From Acidimicrobiaceae bacterium (GTDB taxonomy: Bacteria > Actinomycetota > Acidimicrobiia > Acidimicrobiales > RAAP-2): a stretch of DNA of 59,429 nucleotides. A model generated the notes under the pieces. It had not been told where the DNA came from. It did not search any database and saw nothing but the letters and a program-made list of their open reading frames with translations. Shown here piece after piece: positions 37,983 through 46,493 of the stretch (position 1 is the stretch's first letter; each line of letters begins with the position of its first letter). Location of the stretch: assembly GCA_003152015.1 (NCBI GenBank), contig PLZF01000098.1, positions 65,451-124,879 on the forward strand, written 5' to 3'. Both the position numbers and the translations under genes were made by a program.

Positions 37983-39362
37983 GTGCCTAGTTTCGGTCGT
38001 CGCCGAGCCAAGGTAAAGGGCCCGAAAAGGCCACCCCCGGTTCCCGAGCGGATCCCGGCCCGCCCTCCGGGCCCGGGTGGTCTACGGATCGCCTTTCTCG
38101 TCTACCGGGGGAATCCCCGGTGTGGCGGTCAAGGCGTCTATTCCCGCCATCTCACCCGGGAGTTGGTGGCCCTGGGCCACTCGGTTGAGGTATTCGCCGG
38201 CCAACCCTGGCCCGAAGTCGATGAAGGCGTCGGGTTCACTCCGGTGCCCAGTCTGGACCTGTATCGCGATCCCGACCCATTTCGGGTTCCCCACCCCCGT
38301 GAATTCCACACGAGCATCGACGCCCTCGAGTTCGGGGTGATGTGTACAGCTGGTTTTCCTGAACCGTGGACGTTCAGCCTCCGGGCCCGCCGGTTGCTGG
38401 CCGCTCGCCGCCACGAATTCGATCTGATCCATGACAATCAATGCCTGGGCAAGGGGATGCTGGGGATGATTGACGACGGGTGGCCGCTGCTCACCACCTT
38501 GCATCATCCGATCACCGTCGATCGCCAGTTGGCCCTCAGCCACGCCACCAACCCATGGCAACGTTTCACCCAACGCCGGTGGTTCGGCTTTCTGCGGATG
38601 CAGGTACGGGTGGCCCGGGCCCTTCCCCGGGTGGTGACGGTGTCGGAGTCGTCGAAGACCGATATCGCCGCGCAGTTGGGGGTGGCGACTGAGCGGATGA
38701 CCGTCGTCCCGGTGGGCGTCGACCATTCAGTCTTTCGACCACGACCCGATGTGACGCCCGTCCCCGGTCGCATCATGGTCACCTCGTCTTCCGATGTCCC
38801 CATGAAGGGATTGGTGCCGCTGTTGGAGGCGGTGGCCAAGCTCCGTACCGAACGGGAGATCGAATTGGTGGTAGTGGGCAATCCTCGGCCCGAGGGCCGG
38901 GTCGCCCGGGCTATCGAACGACTCGACCTGGCGCCCATCGTCCATTGCGTGTCAGGGATCAGCGACGATGAGTTGGCCTGCAACTATGCCCAGGCTCAAG
39001 TGGCGGTGGTGCCCTCTCTCTACGAGGGCTTCTCGCTACCGGCCATCGAAGCCATGGCCTGTGGTGTAGCCCTGGTCGCCACCACCGGGGGAGCCCTTCC
39101 CGAGGTGGTGGGCGAGGATGGGGTGACCGGACTTCTGGTTCCACCCGATGATCCCGGTGCCCTGGCCGGAGGCATCAAACGGTTGCTTGACGATGCCGGA
39201 TTGCGGGAACGGCTGGGTACTGCCGGGCGTGAGCGGGTACTCGGTCGGTTCACCTGGAAGGTGACCGCCACCGGCACCGTGGCGGAGTACCGCCGGCTTC
39301 TCGATGATCACCGATCCGGCCCGGGCGCGGTGACTGATCTTACGGAGACGTTGACATGTTGA
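37983..39362 (+). CDS. Glycosyltransferase family 4
   Basis: 459 residues, GT-B fold. The N-terminal half begins GLRIAFLVYRGNPRCGGQGVYSRHLTRELVALGHSVEVFAG (split RIAFLVYRGNPRCGGQG and HLTRELVALGHSV). The C-terminal half contains VVPVGVDHSVF, VPSLYEGFSLPAIEAMACG with the EX7E donor motif, and VTGLLVPP. It transfers an NDP-sugar to a lipid or polysaccharide acceptor at the membrane. GTG 37983 has AAGGGGA at 37972-37978; ATG 37968 is an alternative. Its end overlaps the methyltransferase start, starting a three-gene operon. Confidence 0.9.
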   Translation: MPSFGRRRAKVKGPKRPPPVPERIPARPPGPGGLRIAFLVYRGNPRCGGQGVYSRHLTRELVALGHSVEVFAGQPWPEVDEGVGFTPVPSLDLYRDPDPFRVPHPREFHTSIDALEFGVMCTAGFPEPWTFSLRARRLLAARRHEFDLIHDNQCLGKGMLGMIDDGWPLLTTLHHPITVDRQLALSHATNPWQRFTQRRWFGFLRMQVRVARALPRVVTVSESSKTDIAAQLGVATERMTVVPVGVDHSVFRPRPDVTPVPGRIMVTSSSDVPMKGLVPLLEAVAKLRTEREIELVVVGNPRPEGRVARAIERLDLAPIVHCVSGISDDELACNYAQAQVAVVPSLYEGFSLPAIEAMACGVALVATTGGALPEVVGEDGVTGLLVPPDDPGALAGGIKRLLDDAGLRERLGTAGRERVLGRFTWKVTATGTVAEYRRLLDDHRSGPGAVTDLTETLTC

Positions 39363-40222
39363 CAGTTGACTATCGCAAACTCGGCGTACAGCCTGGTGAT
39401 CGCCTGCTCGATTTGGGCTGTGGATTCGGTCGCCACGCCTACCAGGCGGCCCGTCTCGGGGCCCAGGTGGTGGCGTTCGACGCCGGCGCCGACGAGGTCC
39501 GCCAGGTGCTCGACACGTTCGGGGCGATGGTCGATGCCGGAGAACTCGACGCCGTAAAGAGCCGGGTCGGTTCCGTCCAGGGGGATGCCTTGCGCCTCCC
39601 CTTTGCCGATGGTTCGTTCGACCGGGTCATCGCGTCCGAGGTACTCGAGCACATCCCCGAGGACGAAACAGCCATGGCCGAGTTGACCCGGGTGCTCCGT
39701 CCCGGCGGCTCCATGGCTGTCACCGTGCCCCGGTGTGGACCCGAGTTTGTCAACTGGGCCATCTCCGACGAGTACCACAACGTTCCCGGCGGCCATGTCC
39801 GCATCTACCGGCACACCGAACTTTCGCGGCGTCTCGAAGCTACCGGGTTGAACGAGGTCGGAAGCCACCACGCCCACGGATTGCACTCGCCCTATTGGTG
39901 GCTCCGTTGCTTGGTCGGACCATCTAAGGATGATCATCCGGCGGTCGCCGCCTACCACCGCCTGTTGGCGTGGGACATCATCAAAGCGCCGAAGGTCACC
40001 CGGTATACCGAGCGCGTGCTCAACCCGCTGATTGGCAAAAGCCTGGTGGTGTATCTGCACAAGCCAGTGGTGGCTCAGTACCGTTCGGATGACACCATGG
40101 TGAGAACCATCAGCCGATTCGACGTTGAGCCAGCTGTGTCGGCATCGGCATCGGCATCGGCTGCGGCATCGGCATCTGACCCGATGACGGCCGTCGAGGT
40201 AGGGGCCAGGGTCGGGGCGTGA
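39356..40222 (+). CDS. Class I SAM-dependent methyltransferase in a glycosyltransferase operon
   Basis: 288 residues. LLDLGCGFGRHAYQAARLGAQVVAFDAG (motif I and II), GDALRLPFADGSFDRVIASEVLEHIPED and ELTRVLRPGGSMAVTVPR fit the methyltransferase 11 group. A C-terminal Ala/Ser repeat (SASASASAAASAS) comes from a run of TCGGCA hexamers and is probably not structured. It overlaps the glycosyltransferase by 7 bases and the next gene by 4, so the three proteins are likely made together. Confidence 0.87.
   Translation: MLTVDYRKLGVQPGDRLLDLGCGFGRHAYQAARLGAQVVAFDAGADEVRQVLDTFGAMVDAGELDAVKSRVGSVQGDALRLPFADGSFDRVIASEVLEHIPEDETAMAELTRVLRPGGSMAVTVPRCGPEFVNWAISDEYHNVPGGHVRIYRHTELSRRLEATGLNEVGSHHAHGLHSPYWWLRCLVGPSKDDHPAVAAYHRLLAWDIIKAPKVTRYTERVLNPLIGKSLVVYLHKPVVAQYRSDDTMVRTISRFDVEPAVSASASASAAASASDPMTAVEVGARVGA
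40139..40174 (+). repeat. TCGGCA hexamer microsatellite inside the methyltransferase gene
   Basis: Six near-perfect hexamers encode alternating Ser and Ala near the C-terminus. Length changes of six bases would keep the frame. Confidence 0.8.
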
Positions 40223-41316
40223 GGACGATCCCCGAGGTTCCGGGCATTCTCAGCACTTCCCAAGTGGTGCAGACTGCGCAGTCGATCGCCGATCTCCAGC
40301 TTCCTGACGGCATGATCCCGTGGTTCCGCGGGGGTCACTGTGACCCTTGGAACCATGTGGAGGCAGCCATGGCCCTTACCGCCTGCGGCTTCGATGCCGA
40401 GGCGGACCGGGCCTACCGGTGGTTGGTCGATACTCAGCTTCCCGACGGCAGTTGGTTCAACTATTACGTGGCCAGCGGGGTCAAAGACGCCCGTCTCGAC
40501 ACCAATGTCTGTGCATATCTGGCTACCGGTGCCTGGCACCGCTATATCTCGACCGGAGAGATCGAGGGACTCGAGGAGCTGTGGCCGGTGGTGGAGGCGG
40601 GCGTGGACTTCGTCTTGCGTTGGCGGCGGAACGACGGTTCCATCCGTTGGTCGCTCGACGCATCGGGCTTCGTCGAGGAGTACGCGCTGCTCACCGGTTC
40701 ATCATCGATCTACCACAGCCTCCGTTGTGCCATTGCCTGCGCCGAACGGCTCGGTCACGAACGACCCGACTGGGAGTTCGCCGCCGGTCGCCTGGCCCAT
40801 GCCATCGCCTACAACCCGTCAGCATTCGCTCCCAAGGTGGAGTTCGCCATGGATTGGTACTACCCGGTGTTGTCGGGCGCCCTCACCGGCCAGGCCGCAC
40901 GACGTTGCATCGAGGAGTCGTGGTCCACGTTTGTGATGGAGGGCTTCGGAGTCCGGTGCGTGTCGACCGGCGAATGGGTCACCGCCGCCGAGACGGCTGA
41001 GTGCGTGCTGGCGCTGGATGCCGCCGGCATGAGCGATGCTGCCCGCCGACTCTTCACCTGGGTCCAAGCTCTGCGGAACGAGGACGGTTCGTACTGGACC
41101 GGCATGGTGTATCCCGAAGAGGCGACGTTCCCACCGCTCGAACGGTCGACCTACACGGCGGGGGCCATTGTCTTGGCCGCCGACGCCCTCAGCCGGACCA
41201 CCTTGGCATCGGGGTTGTTCCGTGGTGAGGGTCTGCCGACCCACCTCGACCTGACCGAGCCAGCGCCCGAAGCGCCGATGGAACCGGCCTATCCGTTGCC
41301 GGGGTCGGGGTCCTAA
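40219..41316 (+). CDS. Prenyltransferase/squalene-cyclase-like alpha/alpha-barrel protein
   Basis: 365 residues. It has repeated helix pairs with QW-like turns: SIADLQLPDGMIPWFRGGHCDPWNHVEAAMAL, WLVDTQLPDGSWFNYY, ALRNEDGSYWTGM. This resembles the cyclase/prenyltransferase repeat, but no DXDD or DDXXD-type acid motif is visible, so catalysis may differ. GTG at 40219 overlaps the methyltransferase stop. With a GT4 and methyltransferase upstream, it likely acts in the synthesis or modification of an envelope glycolipid or glycan. Confidence 0.75.
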   Translation: MRTIPEVPGILSTSQVVQTAQSIADLQLPDGMIPWFRGGHCDPWNHVEAAMALTACGFDAEADRAYRWLVDTQLPDGSWFNYYVASGVKDARLDTNVCAYLATGAWHRYISTGEIEGLEELWPVVEAGVDFVLRWRRNDGSIRWSLDASGFVEEYALLTGSSSIYHSLRCAIACAERLGHERPDWEFAAGRLAHAIAYNPSAFAPKVEFAMDWYYPVLSGALTGQAARRCIEESWSTFVMEGFGVRCVSTGEWVTAAETAECVLALDAAGMSDAARRLFTWVQALRNEDGSYWTGMVYPEEATFPPLERSTYTAGAIVLAADALSRTTLASGLFRGEGLPTHLDLTEPAPEAPMEPAYPLPGSGS

Positions 41317-41932
41317 CCGGAGTCTCCGGACAGTTCTCCTGCCGGAGAGATGGCTACAGAGGAACTCTCGCCCACTAGATCGCGGTGGCTCCGCGACTGT
41401 GTCCCCGCACCACGATCTGTGTCCCGATCTGTTGGCCCTTTCTATTGCCGTCAGTGAGGCCTCGTGCTAATTCACCAGGATCCGGCCGTTGGGAACGACC
41501 TACCTGTGAGTTGCGAGCACTCGGCGAGCGATGTCCACACAGCGGCCCGCCCGCTCGACGGCTTGACGGGCTGTGCCGAGGGCGATGTCGGACGGGTCAT
41601 TATTCCGCCTTCGGTTTGAGGGCCACCAGGCGACCAAGATCCTGGGCCAGCGCCACGCCGTCGGGACCGCATGGTCGGAGCAACTGAATGGCCTGACTGT
41701 GGGCGTCACCGGCAGAACGCGTCCCGGATCGTATGGCAGGGCGGGTTCAAAGGGTCCGCCGACCTCAGCCTCGCCAGTGCCAGCACCGACCTGGACCCAG
41801 CAATCCCCGGCCACCGGTCAGATGGACCTCTTCGGCGGGTTCACCCCCGGCACCGCCTCTCGTTTCGGCGGGGCAGCGTGATCACCCACCGCTATGCGCC
41901 GCCAACGCTGACCAAGGCTGTGCCCGATTCAT
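41317..41932. other. 616-base region without a supported gene
   Basis: Only shadow frames are open. Small hairpins occur: CCGGAG-T-CTCCGG directly after the cyclase-like gene (from about 41320) and TCGCGG/CCGCGA near 41380. The base composition is coding-like and may be the residue of a lost gene, but no family could be recognised. Confidence 0.5.
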
Positions 41933-42625
41933 TCAGTACCCGTTCCTAACCCGCTTCAGTACCCGCAGAGAGCCCCACTCGCCATCCTCGACGAACTCAC
42001 CGGAATCGAGGGCGCCCCGCCACAGATCGTAGGGAGGGCGTCCTCCGTCGGCCGGGTCGGGAAAGACGTCGTGGATGGCCATCCACCCGCCCATGACGAC
42101 ATGGGGGGACCATCCCCGATAGTCAGCCCAGGCCGGCTCTTGGCCGTGACCACCGTCGATGAAACAGAACGCCAGCGGGGTCGACCAGCGTGAGGAAACG
42201 GTGGGCGAGTCACCCACCAGGCCGATCACCGAAAGCTCGAGATCGGCACTCACGATGGTCCGCCGCCAGTGGGGGAGGGTGTCGATCCGGCCGGTGTCGG
42301 GATTCACCAGCGTGGTGTCGTGGTGCTCCCACCCGGCCTGGTTCTCCTCGGATCCGTGGTGATGGTCGAGACTGAAGAGCACAGCCCCTGTCTTTTCGGC
42401 GGCGGCGCCGAGATAGACGCTTGACTTGCCGCACCACGCGCCGACCTCGACGAATGTGGCGTCCTCGAACGTCGCCCCGGCCCGCACGGCGGCTGAGTAG
42501 AGCGCCTCACCTTCGTCGTCGGGCATGAACCCGGTGGTGGCCCGAGCCTGATCGAACAGATGGTCGAGACGGTTCATGGCTTGGGCGGATCCGCCATCGG
42601 AGGCGGAAGTGAGGGTGACGTCCAT
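41933..42625 (-). CDS. Class I SAM methyltransferase, CmcI/Methyltransf_24-like
   Basis: 230 residues. FVEVGAWCGKSSVYLGAAAEKTGAVLFSLDHHHGSEENQ (split EVGAWCGKSSVYLG and LFSLDHHHGS) is the nucleotide part, and FCFIDGGHGQEPAWADYRGWSPHVVMGGWMAIHDVFPDP (split FCFIDGGH and GGWMAIHDV) contains the metal-like IDGGH motif of CmcI-type and class-24 methyltransferases. It is convergent with the cyclase-like gene and may act in the same pathway. Start ATG 42625; ATG 42577 also possible. Confidence 0.83.
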   Translation of the reverse strand: MDVTLTSASDGGSAQAMNRLDHLFDQARATTGFMPDDEGEALYSAAVRAGATFEDATFVEVGAWCGKSSVYLGAAAEKTGAVLFSLDHHHGSEENQAGWEHHDTTLVNPDTGRIDTLPHWRRTIVSADLELSVIGLVGDSPTVSSRWSTPLAFCFIDGGHGQEPAWADYRGWSPHVVMGGWMAIHDVFPDPADGGRPPYDLWRGALDSGEFVEDGEWGSLRVLKRVRNGY

Positions 42626-42705
42626 CCGTGCAGCCTCGCACGGCTGGGGCGACCCGGTAGACAGGCGCCTGATGTGGCCGAATTGGAGAAACGCACGAGG
42701 CCGAG

Positions 42706-43293
42706 CTAGCCCCGGACCAGGGTGACCAGGGTGTAAACGGCGAATCCCGCCAGCGCCACGCCCCCGGTTTTGCGGATGATGGCCACCGGCAATACCCGGA
42801 GCAGGGCCTTGCCCCCGAACGCAGCCAACGCCGCGGCCGCGGCCAGTCCGGCCATTGCCCCCACGAAGACCGAGATGGCCGAGTGGTACTTGGCGGCCAG
42901 GTTGGCCGTCAGTATCTGGGTCAGGTCCCCGAACTCGCCCACCAGAATGACCAGAAACGCCGCGGTGACGGTTCTCAATCCCCGGCGGGCCTGGTCAGCT
43001 TCTTCTTCGCCCTTTTCCTCCTCCTCCTTTTCGGGGACAAAGAGCAGGTAGGCGGAACCGGCGGCAAAGAGCGCGGCAGTGACCCCTTCGACCCAGCGAT
43101 GGGGAAGGAGCTGCAGGAGGCGCCCCACCGCCACGGCCACCGTGACATGGACGGCGAAGGCCAGGGTGGCGCCGATCCATACAGTCACCGGCCGGTAGCG
43201 GCTCCCCATGATCAGGACGGCGATCATGGTCTTGTCGGGGAGCTCAGCCAGCAAGATGAGGATGAAAACTGTGAGGGTGACGCCGAGAATCAC
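42706..43293 (-). CDS. TMEM165/GDT1 family (UPF0016) Mn/Ca transporter
   Basis: 195 residues, six membrane helices in two inverted halves. Each half has the family motif: LLAELPDKTMIA in helix 1 and LVGEFGDLTQIL in helix 4 (E-x-x-D-x-T). A charged loop (KEEEEKGEEEADQARR) joins the halves. Family members export Mn (or Ca) in exchange for protons; MneA in Vibrio and others protect against manganese excess. GTG start at 43293. A possible regulatory hairpin lies upstream. Confidence 0.88.
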   Translation of the reverse strand: MILGVTLTVFILILLAELPDKTMIAVLIMGSRYRPVTVWIGATLAFAVHVTVAVAVGRLLQLLPHRWVEGVTAALFAAGSAYLLFVPEKEEEEKGEEEADQARRGLRTVTAAFLVILVGEFGDLTQILTANLAAKYHSAISVFVGAMAGLAAAAALAAFGGKALLRVLPVAIIRKTGGVALAGFAVYTLVTLVRG

Positions 43294-43330
43294 CGCTTCA
43301 GGTTACGGACTCGGAGAACCCCGAGGCGCA

Positions 43331-43366
43331 CGGGGTCACTTTGGGACCCCGCCAACCTTGCGGGGA
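43331..43366. promoter_or_regulatory. Two mutually exclusive hairpins in the GDT1/USP divergent region
   Basis: CGGGGTC (43331-43337) pairs with GACCCCG (43345-43351). CCCCGC (43347-43352) alternatively pairs with GCGGGG (43360-43365). The shared bases make the two folds exclusive. On the minus strand this is the gdt1 leader. No match to the yybP-ykoY manganese riboswitch was seen. Confidence 0.35.
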
Positions 43367-43416
43367 CCTATCATGGGCGCTCAAACCGACTGATGATGAG
43401 AGGCTGGAAAGCAGCG

Positions 43417-43872
43417 ATGTACGACGCCATTGTTGTAGGCACCGACGGCTCGATGACGGCAAGTGTCGCGGTGCGAAGGGCTGCCGAGCTGGCGGCCAGT
43501 AACCCCGGCTGCCGACTGCATCTGGTCAGCGCCTACCGGCCGGTTCAAAAGGATCGGCTGGAGAGTGAACGCCAGGGGATTCCGTCGGATATCGACTGGA
43601 AGGTCGGCCCCAGCGAGGATGCCGATGCAATTCTGCGACGCGGGAAGGAAATCGCCGCCGAGGGTGGTGCCACCGACGTCCACGTCCACGCACTCGACGT
43701 ATCGGCGGCCGATGCCATCCTCGACGTGGCCACCGATGTCAGCGCCGGGTTGATTGTGGTGGGCAACCAGGGAATGACAGGTGCCCGACGCTATCTGTTG
43801 GGGAGTGTTCCGAACCGCATTGCTCACCACGCCGAGTGCGACGTGCTGATCGTCAGTACCGGTAACGCCTGA
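43417..43872 (+). CDS. Universal stress protein (UspA family)
   Basis: 151 residues. MYDAIVVGTDGSMTASVAVRRAAELA at the start and VVGNQGMTGARRYLLGSVPNRIAHHAECDVLIV at the end carry the ATP-binding G-2x-G-9x-GS motif. ATP-type USPs respond to energy and redox stress. The ATG at 43417 has GGAAAG just upstream. Divergent from the GDT1 transporter. Confidence 0.92.
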   Translation: MYDAIVVGTDGSMTASVAVRRAAELAASNPGCRLHLVSAYRPVQKDRLESERQGIPSDIDWKVGPSEDADAILRRGKEIAAEGGATDVHVHALDVSAADAILDVATDVSAGLIVVGNQGMTGARRYLLGSVPNRIAHHAECDVLIVSTGNA

Positions 43873-43887
43873 TCCTCGGCAACCGGG

Positions 43888-46470
43888 TCAATCGGTCAGC
43901 GGGTCCAACGCTTGGTGGAGATGACCGGCCAGCTGGCCACCCTCACGCTCCCCGAACGCCACATTGACGGCCAGGCGCTCGAGGATCTGTTCGACTGTCT
44001 TGCCACCGGCCGGCAGTGGATGCGTTTCGATGAACCGGGTGACCTCGGCGGCCAGAGACGGAGGATTGCACAGCACCCGAACCCCGTCGAGCATGCGGGG
44101 CAGGATGTTGGAGGGGAACTTGGACACCATGGTGTCCCACTCGCCGGTGATCCGTTGCCAGATGGCCGGGCCGGTCACCCGGTTGGCTACCAACGACTGG
44201 AGAACGAACGGGGCATTTTGGGTACGAACCTCGCCCATGGCCAGATCGAAGGTGCGAGTGGCCAGTTCGGGATCGTCGAATGAGGCCAGTGCGTAGAGGT
44301 ACCGGTTCTCCTCCTGTGGGGTGGAGGGATTTCGGTAACGGGTGAGAAACGACTCGAATTCCGCTTCACCGCCGGTGGTGGCCACAATGTCGAGAATGGT
44401 CGACTCGGTGTCGGGGTGGAGCGCCACGGTGGCCGCCGCCGCGAACCGACGCTGGGCTTCGGTCCGCACCGCCACATCAGCCCCGATCGTCCCGAGCACC
44501 CGGAGCAGCGAGGCCCGAAGGGACGGGGTGCGCTCCGAATCGTCGGGCCGTGGGTCCCACCCGAGTTCGGCGGCCAACGGGCCGAACAAGGCACGGATCG
44601 CCCCCTGTAGGACCGGACGGTCTGCATCGGGGATCACCCGATCGGCCATGCCGATGGCTCCGAGGATGACCGACCAGACACTCGGATCCCTTTCACCCGA
44701 ATCGGCCAGGGCGCGGGCCAGGCGCAACACGTCGGGAAACGGTCCCTGTCCGGACAATGCCGCCGCCCAGGCATCGGAGACCAGGTTGTATCGCTCCAGG
44801 GGGGCAAGGTCACCCATGCCGGTGGCCAGGCGCTCCACCGTGGCCGATGGGTAGGACACCCGATAGAAACCAGATCCACCCGCGTTGACCAGTCGGTTAC
44901 CCACGGTCCCGGCCGCTCCGCCGCCGGTTCCGTCCAAGAGGACAGGTACGGGGTCAGGGTCACCTTCTTGCAGGGAACGCGACACCACGGGAACCTTCCA
45001 CGCCGAGCCGATGGCGCCACCCGGATCGCCACGGTACGAGAAGGGGGTCTGGGAGAGGCTCCCGTCCTCGCCCACCCGGACCAGGGGATAGCCGCCTTGG
45101 TTGATCCAGGTGTCCATGATGTCGCGCACCGGCCGCCCGCTGGAGCGCTCGAGGGCGTCCCACAGGTCGGAGGTCTCGGTGTTGGAGTGGCTGTGGATGG
45201 TCAGGTAGTCGCGGATGCCATCCCGGAAGACGTCGGGGCCCACGAACTGCTCGAGCATGCGGAGCACGCTCCCACCCTTTTGATAGGTGAGTACGTCGAA
45301 CATGCCCTGGGCCTCCTCGGGCCTCCCGACCGGGAATTCCACCGGCCGGGTGGCATGGAGACCGTCGACGGCCATGGCCGCCTCGCGTTCGACGCCGAAG
45401 CTGACCCAGCGCTGCCACTCGGGCTGGAAGGCGTCGACCGCCAGCACCTCCATGAACGTGGCGAATGCCTCGTTCAGCCAGATGCCGTTCCACCACTTCA
45501 TGGTGACCAGGTCCCCGAACCACATATGGGCGATCTCGTGGCAGACCACGTCAGCCACCCGCTCGAGTTCGGTGCGGGCCGCTTGGGCCGGATCGACAAG
45601 TAGTGCCGACTCCCGGAACGTCACGCAGCCCAGGTTCTCCATGGCACCGAAGGCGAAGTCGGGGATGGCCACCAGATCGAGCTTGTCGGTCGGATAGGGG
45701 ATGCCGAAGTAGCCGGTGAAGAATCGGAGGGCGTGGGCTCCCACCTCCAGGGCGAACGGGGTGAGGTGGGCCTTACCCGGAGGGTGCACGATGCGCAGGG
45801 GCACGCCGTTCACATCCACCGGCTCGGTGGCCTCGAGCAGCCCGACGATGAATGCCACCAGGTACGTGGACATCACCATGGTGGGGGCGAACCGGACCAC
45901 CTTCTTGTCTCCGGGGGCGGCGGTCTCCTCGACGGCCGGCCCGTTGGAGTAGGCGGCCAGGTTCTCGTCGACCACCAGGGTCACCTCAAAGGTGGCTTTG
46001 CGATCGGGCTCGTCCCAGCAGGGGAAGGCCCGACGGGCATCGGTGGCCTCCATTTGGGTGGTGGCGATCACGTGCTCGACGCCGGCCTCATCGGTGAAGG
46101 TGGATCGATAGAACCCATGAAGCTTGTCGTTGAGGATTCCGGCGAAGGTGAGGTGCAGTGTGGCCGAACCGGGCGCCAGCGGCTCTCCGAAGGTGAGGGT
46201 GGCCCGCTCCTCCTTTTCATCGAGGTCGATGGCGGTCGGACTCAGCGCATTCCCGGCGGGGTTGCCCGGGGTCAGCTCGGCCAAGGTGATGTCGAGCTCG
46301 GCGGCGTTCAGGGTGATGGTGTCGACAGCTTGGTGGACAGTCACGTCGATCTCCACGTCACCGGCAAAGGTGGCCGCAACGAGGTCTGGGGTGAGCACCA
46401 ACCGGTACCGGTGGGGCTCGACAGTGGTGGACAGACGGTACGTGGATGGGTCAGCTGTCGTTGCACTCAT
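43888..46470 (-). CDS. pepN: Aminopeptidase N (M1 metallopeptidase)
   Basis: 860 residues. GAMENLG (275-281) binds the substrate N-terminus, HEIAHMWFGD (311-320) with Glu334 (LNEAFAT) binds zinc. The C-terminal ERAP1-like helical domain is complete. It removes N-terminal residues from peptides in the cytoplasm; no signal peptide is present. ATG at 46470; TAGCCT lies 7 bases upstream, so it is probably leaderless. Divergent from the PfkB kinase with only 23 bases between. Confidence 0.95.
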   Translation of the reverse strand: MSATTADPSTYRLSTTVEPHRYRLVLTPDLVAATFAGDVEIDVTVHQAVDTITLNAAELDITLAELTPGNPAGNALSPTAIDLDEKEERATLTFGEPLAPGSATLHLTFAGILNDKLHGFYRSTFTDEAGVEHVIATTQMEATDARRAFPCWDEPDRKATFEVTLVVDENLAAYSNGPAVEETAAPGDKKVVRFAPTMVMSTYLVAFIVGLLEATEPVDVNGVPLRIVHPPGKAHLTPFALEVGAHALRFFTGYFGIPYPTDKLDLVAIPDFAFGAMENLGCVTFRESALLVDPAQAARTELERVADVVCHEIAHMWFGDLVTMKWWNGIWLNEAFATFMEVLAVDAFQPEWQRWVSFGVEREAAMAVDGLHATRPVEFPVGRPEEAQGMFDVLTYQKGGSVLRMLEQFVGPDVFRDGIRDYLTIHSHSNTETSDLWDALERSSGRPVRDIMDTWINQGGYPLVRVGEDGSLSQTPFSYRGDPGGAIGSAWKVPVVSRSLQEGDPDPVPVLLDGTGGGAAGTVGNRLVNAGGSGFYRVSYPSATVERLATGMGDLAPLERYNLVSDAWAAALSGQGPFPDVLRLARALADSGERDPSVWSVILGAIGMADRVIPDADRPVLQGAIRALFGPLAAELGWDPRPDDSERTPSLRASLLRVLGTIGADVAVRTEAQRRFAAAATVALHPDTESTILDIVATTGGEAEFESFLTRYRNPSTPQEENRYLYALASFDDPELATRTFDLAMGEVRTQNAPFVLQSLVANRVTGPAIWQRITGEWDTMVSKFPSNILPRMLDGVRVLCNPPSLAAEVTRFIETHPLPAGGKTVEQILERLAVNVAFGEREGGQLAGHLHQALDPLTD

Positions 46471-46493
46471 TGCGGGCAGGCTACCGTCGCACC
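46471..46493. promoter_or_regulatory. 23-base divergent promoter between pepN and the PfkB kinase
   Basis: TACCGT (46482-46487) lies 6 bases before the kinase GTG, and TAGCCT on the other strand (46483-46478) lies 7 bases before the pepN ATG. The two -10-like boxes share the bases 46482-46483. Both transcripts would be leaderless and the promoters compete for RNA polymerase. Confidence 0.5.

Noticed and set aside
41573..41881. A 102-codon frame ending in QMDLFGGFTP
   Set aside because: It looked like a possible protein tail but no domain or consistent homology could be recognised, and other frames are equally open.
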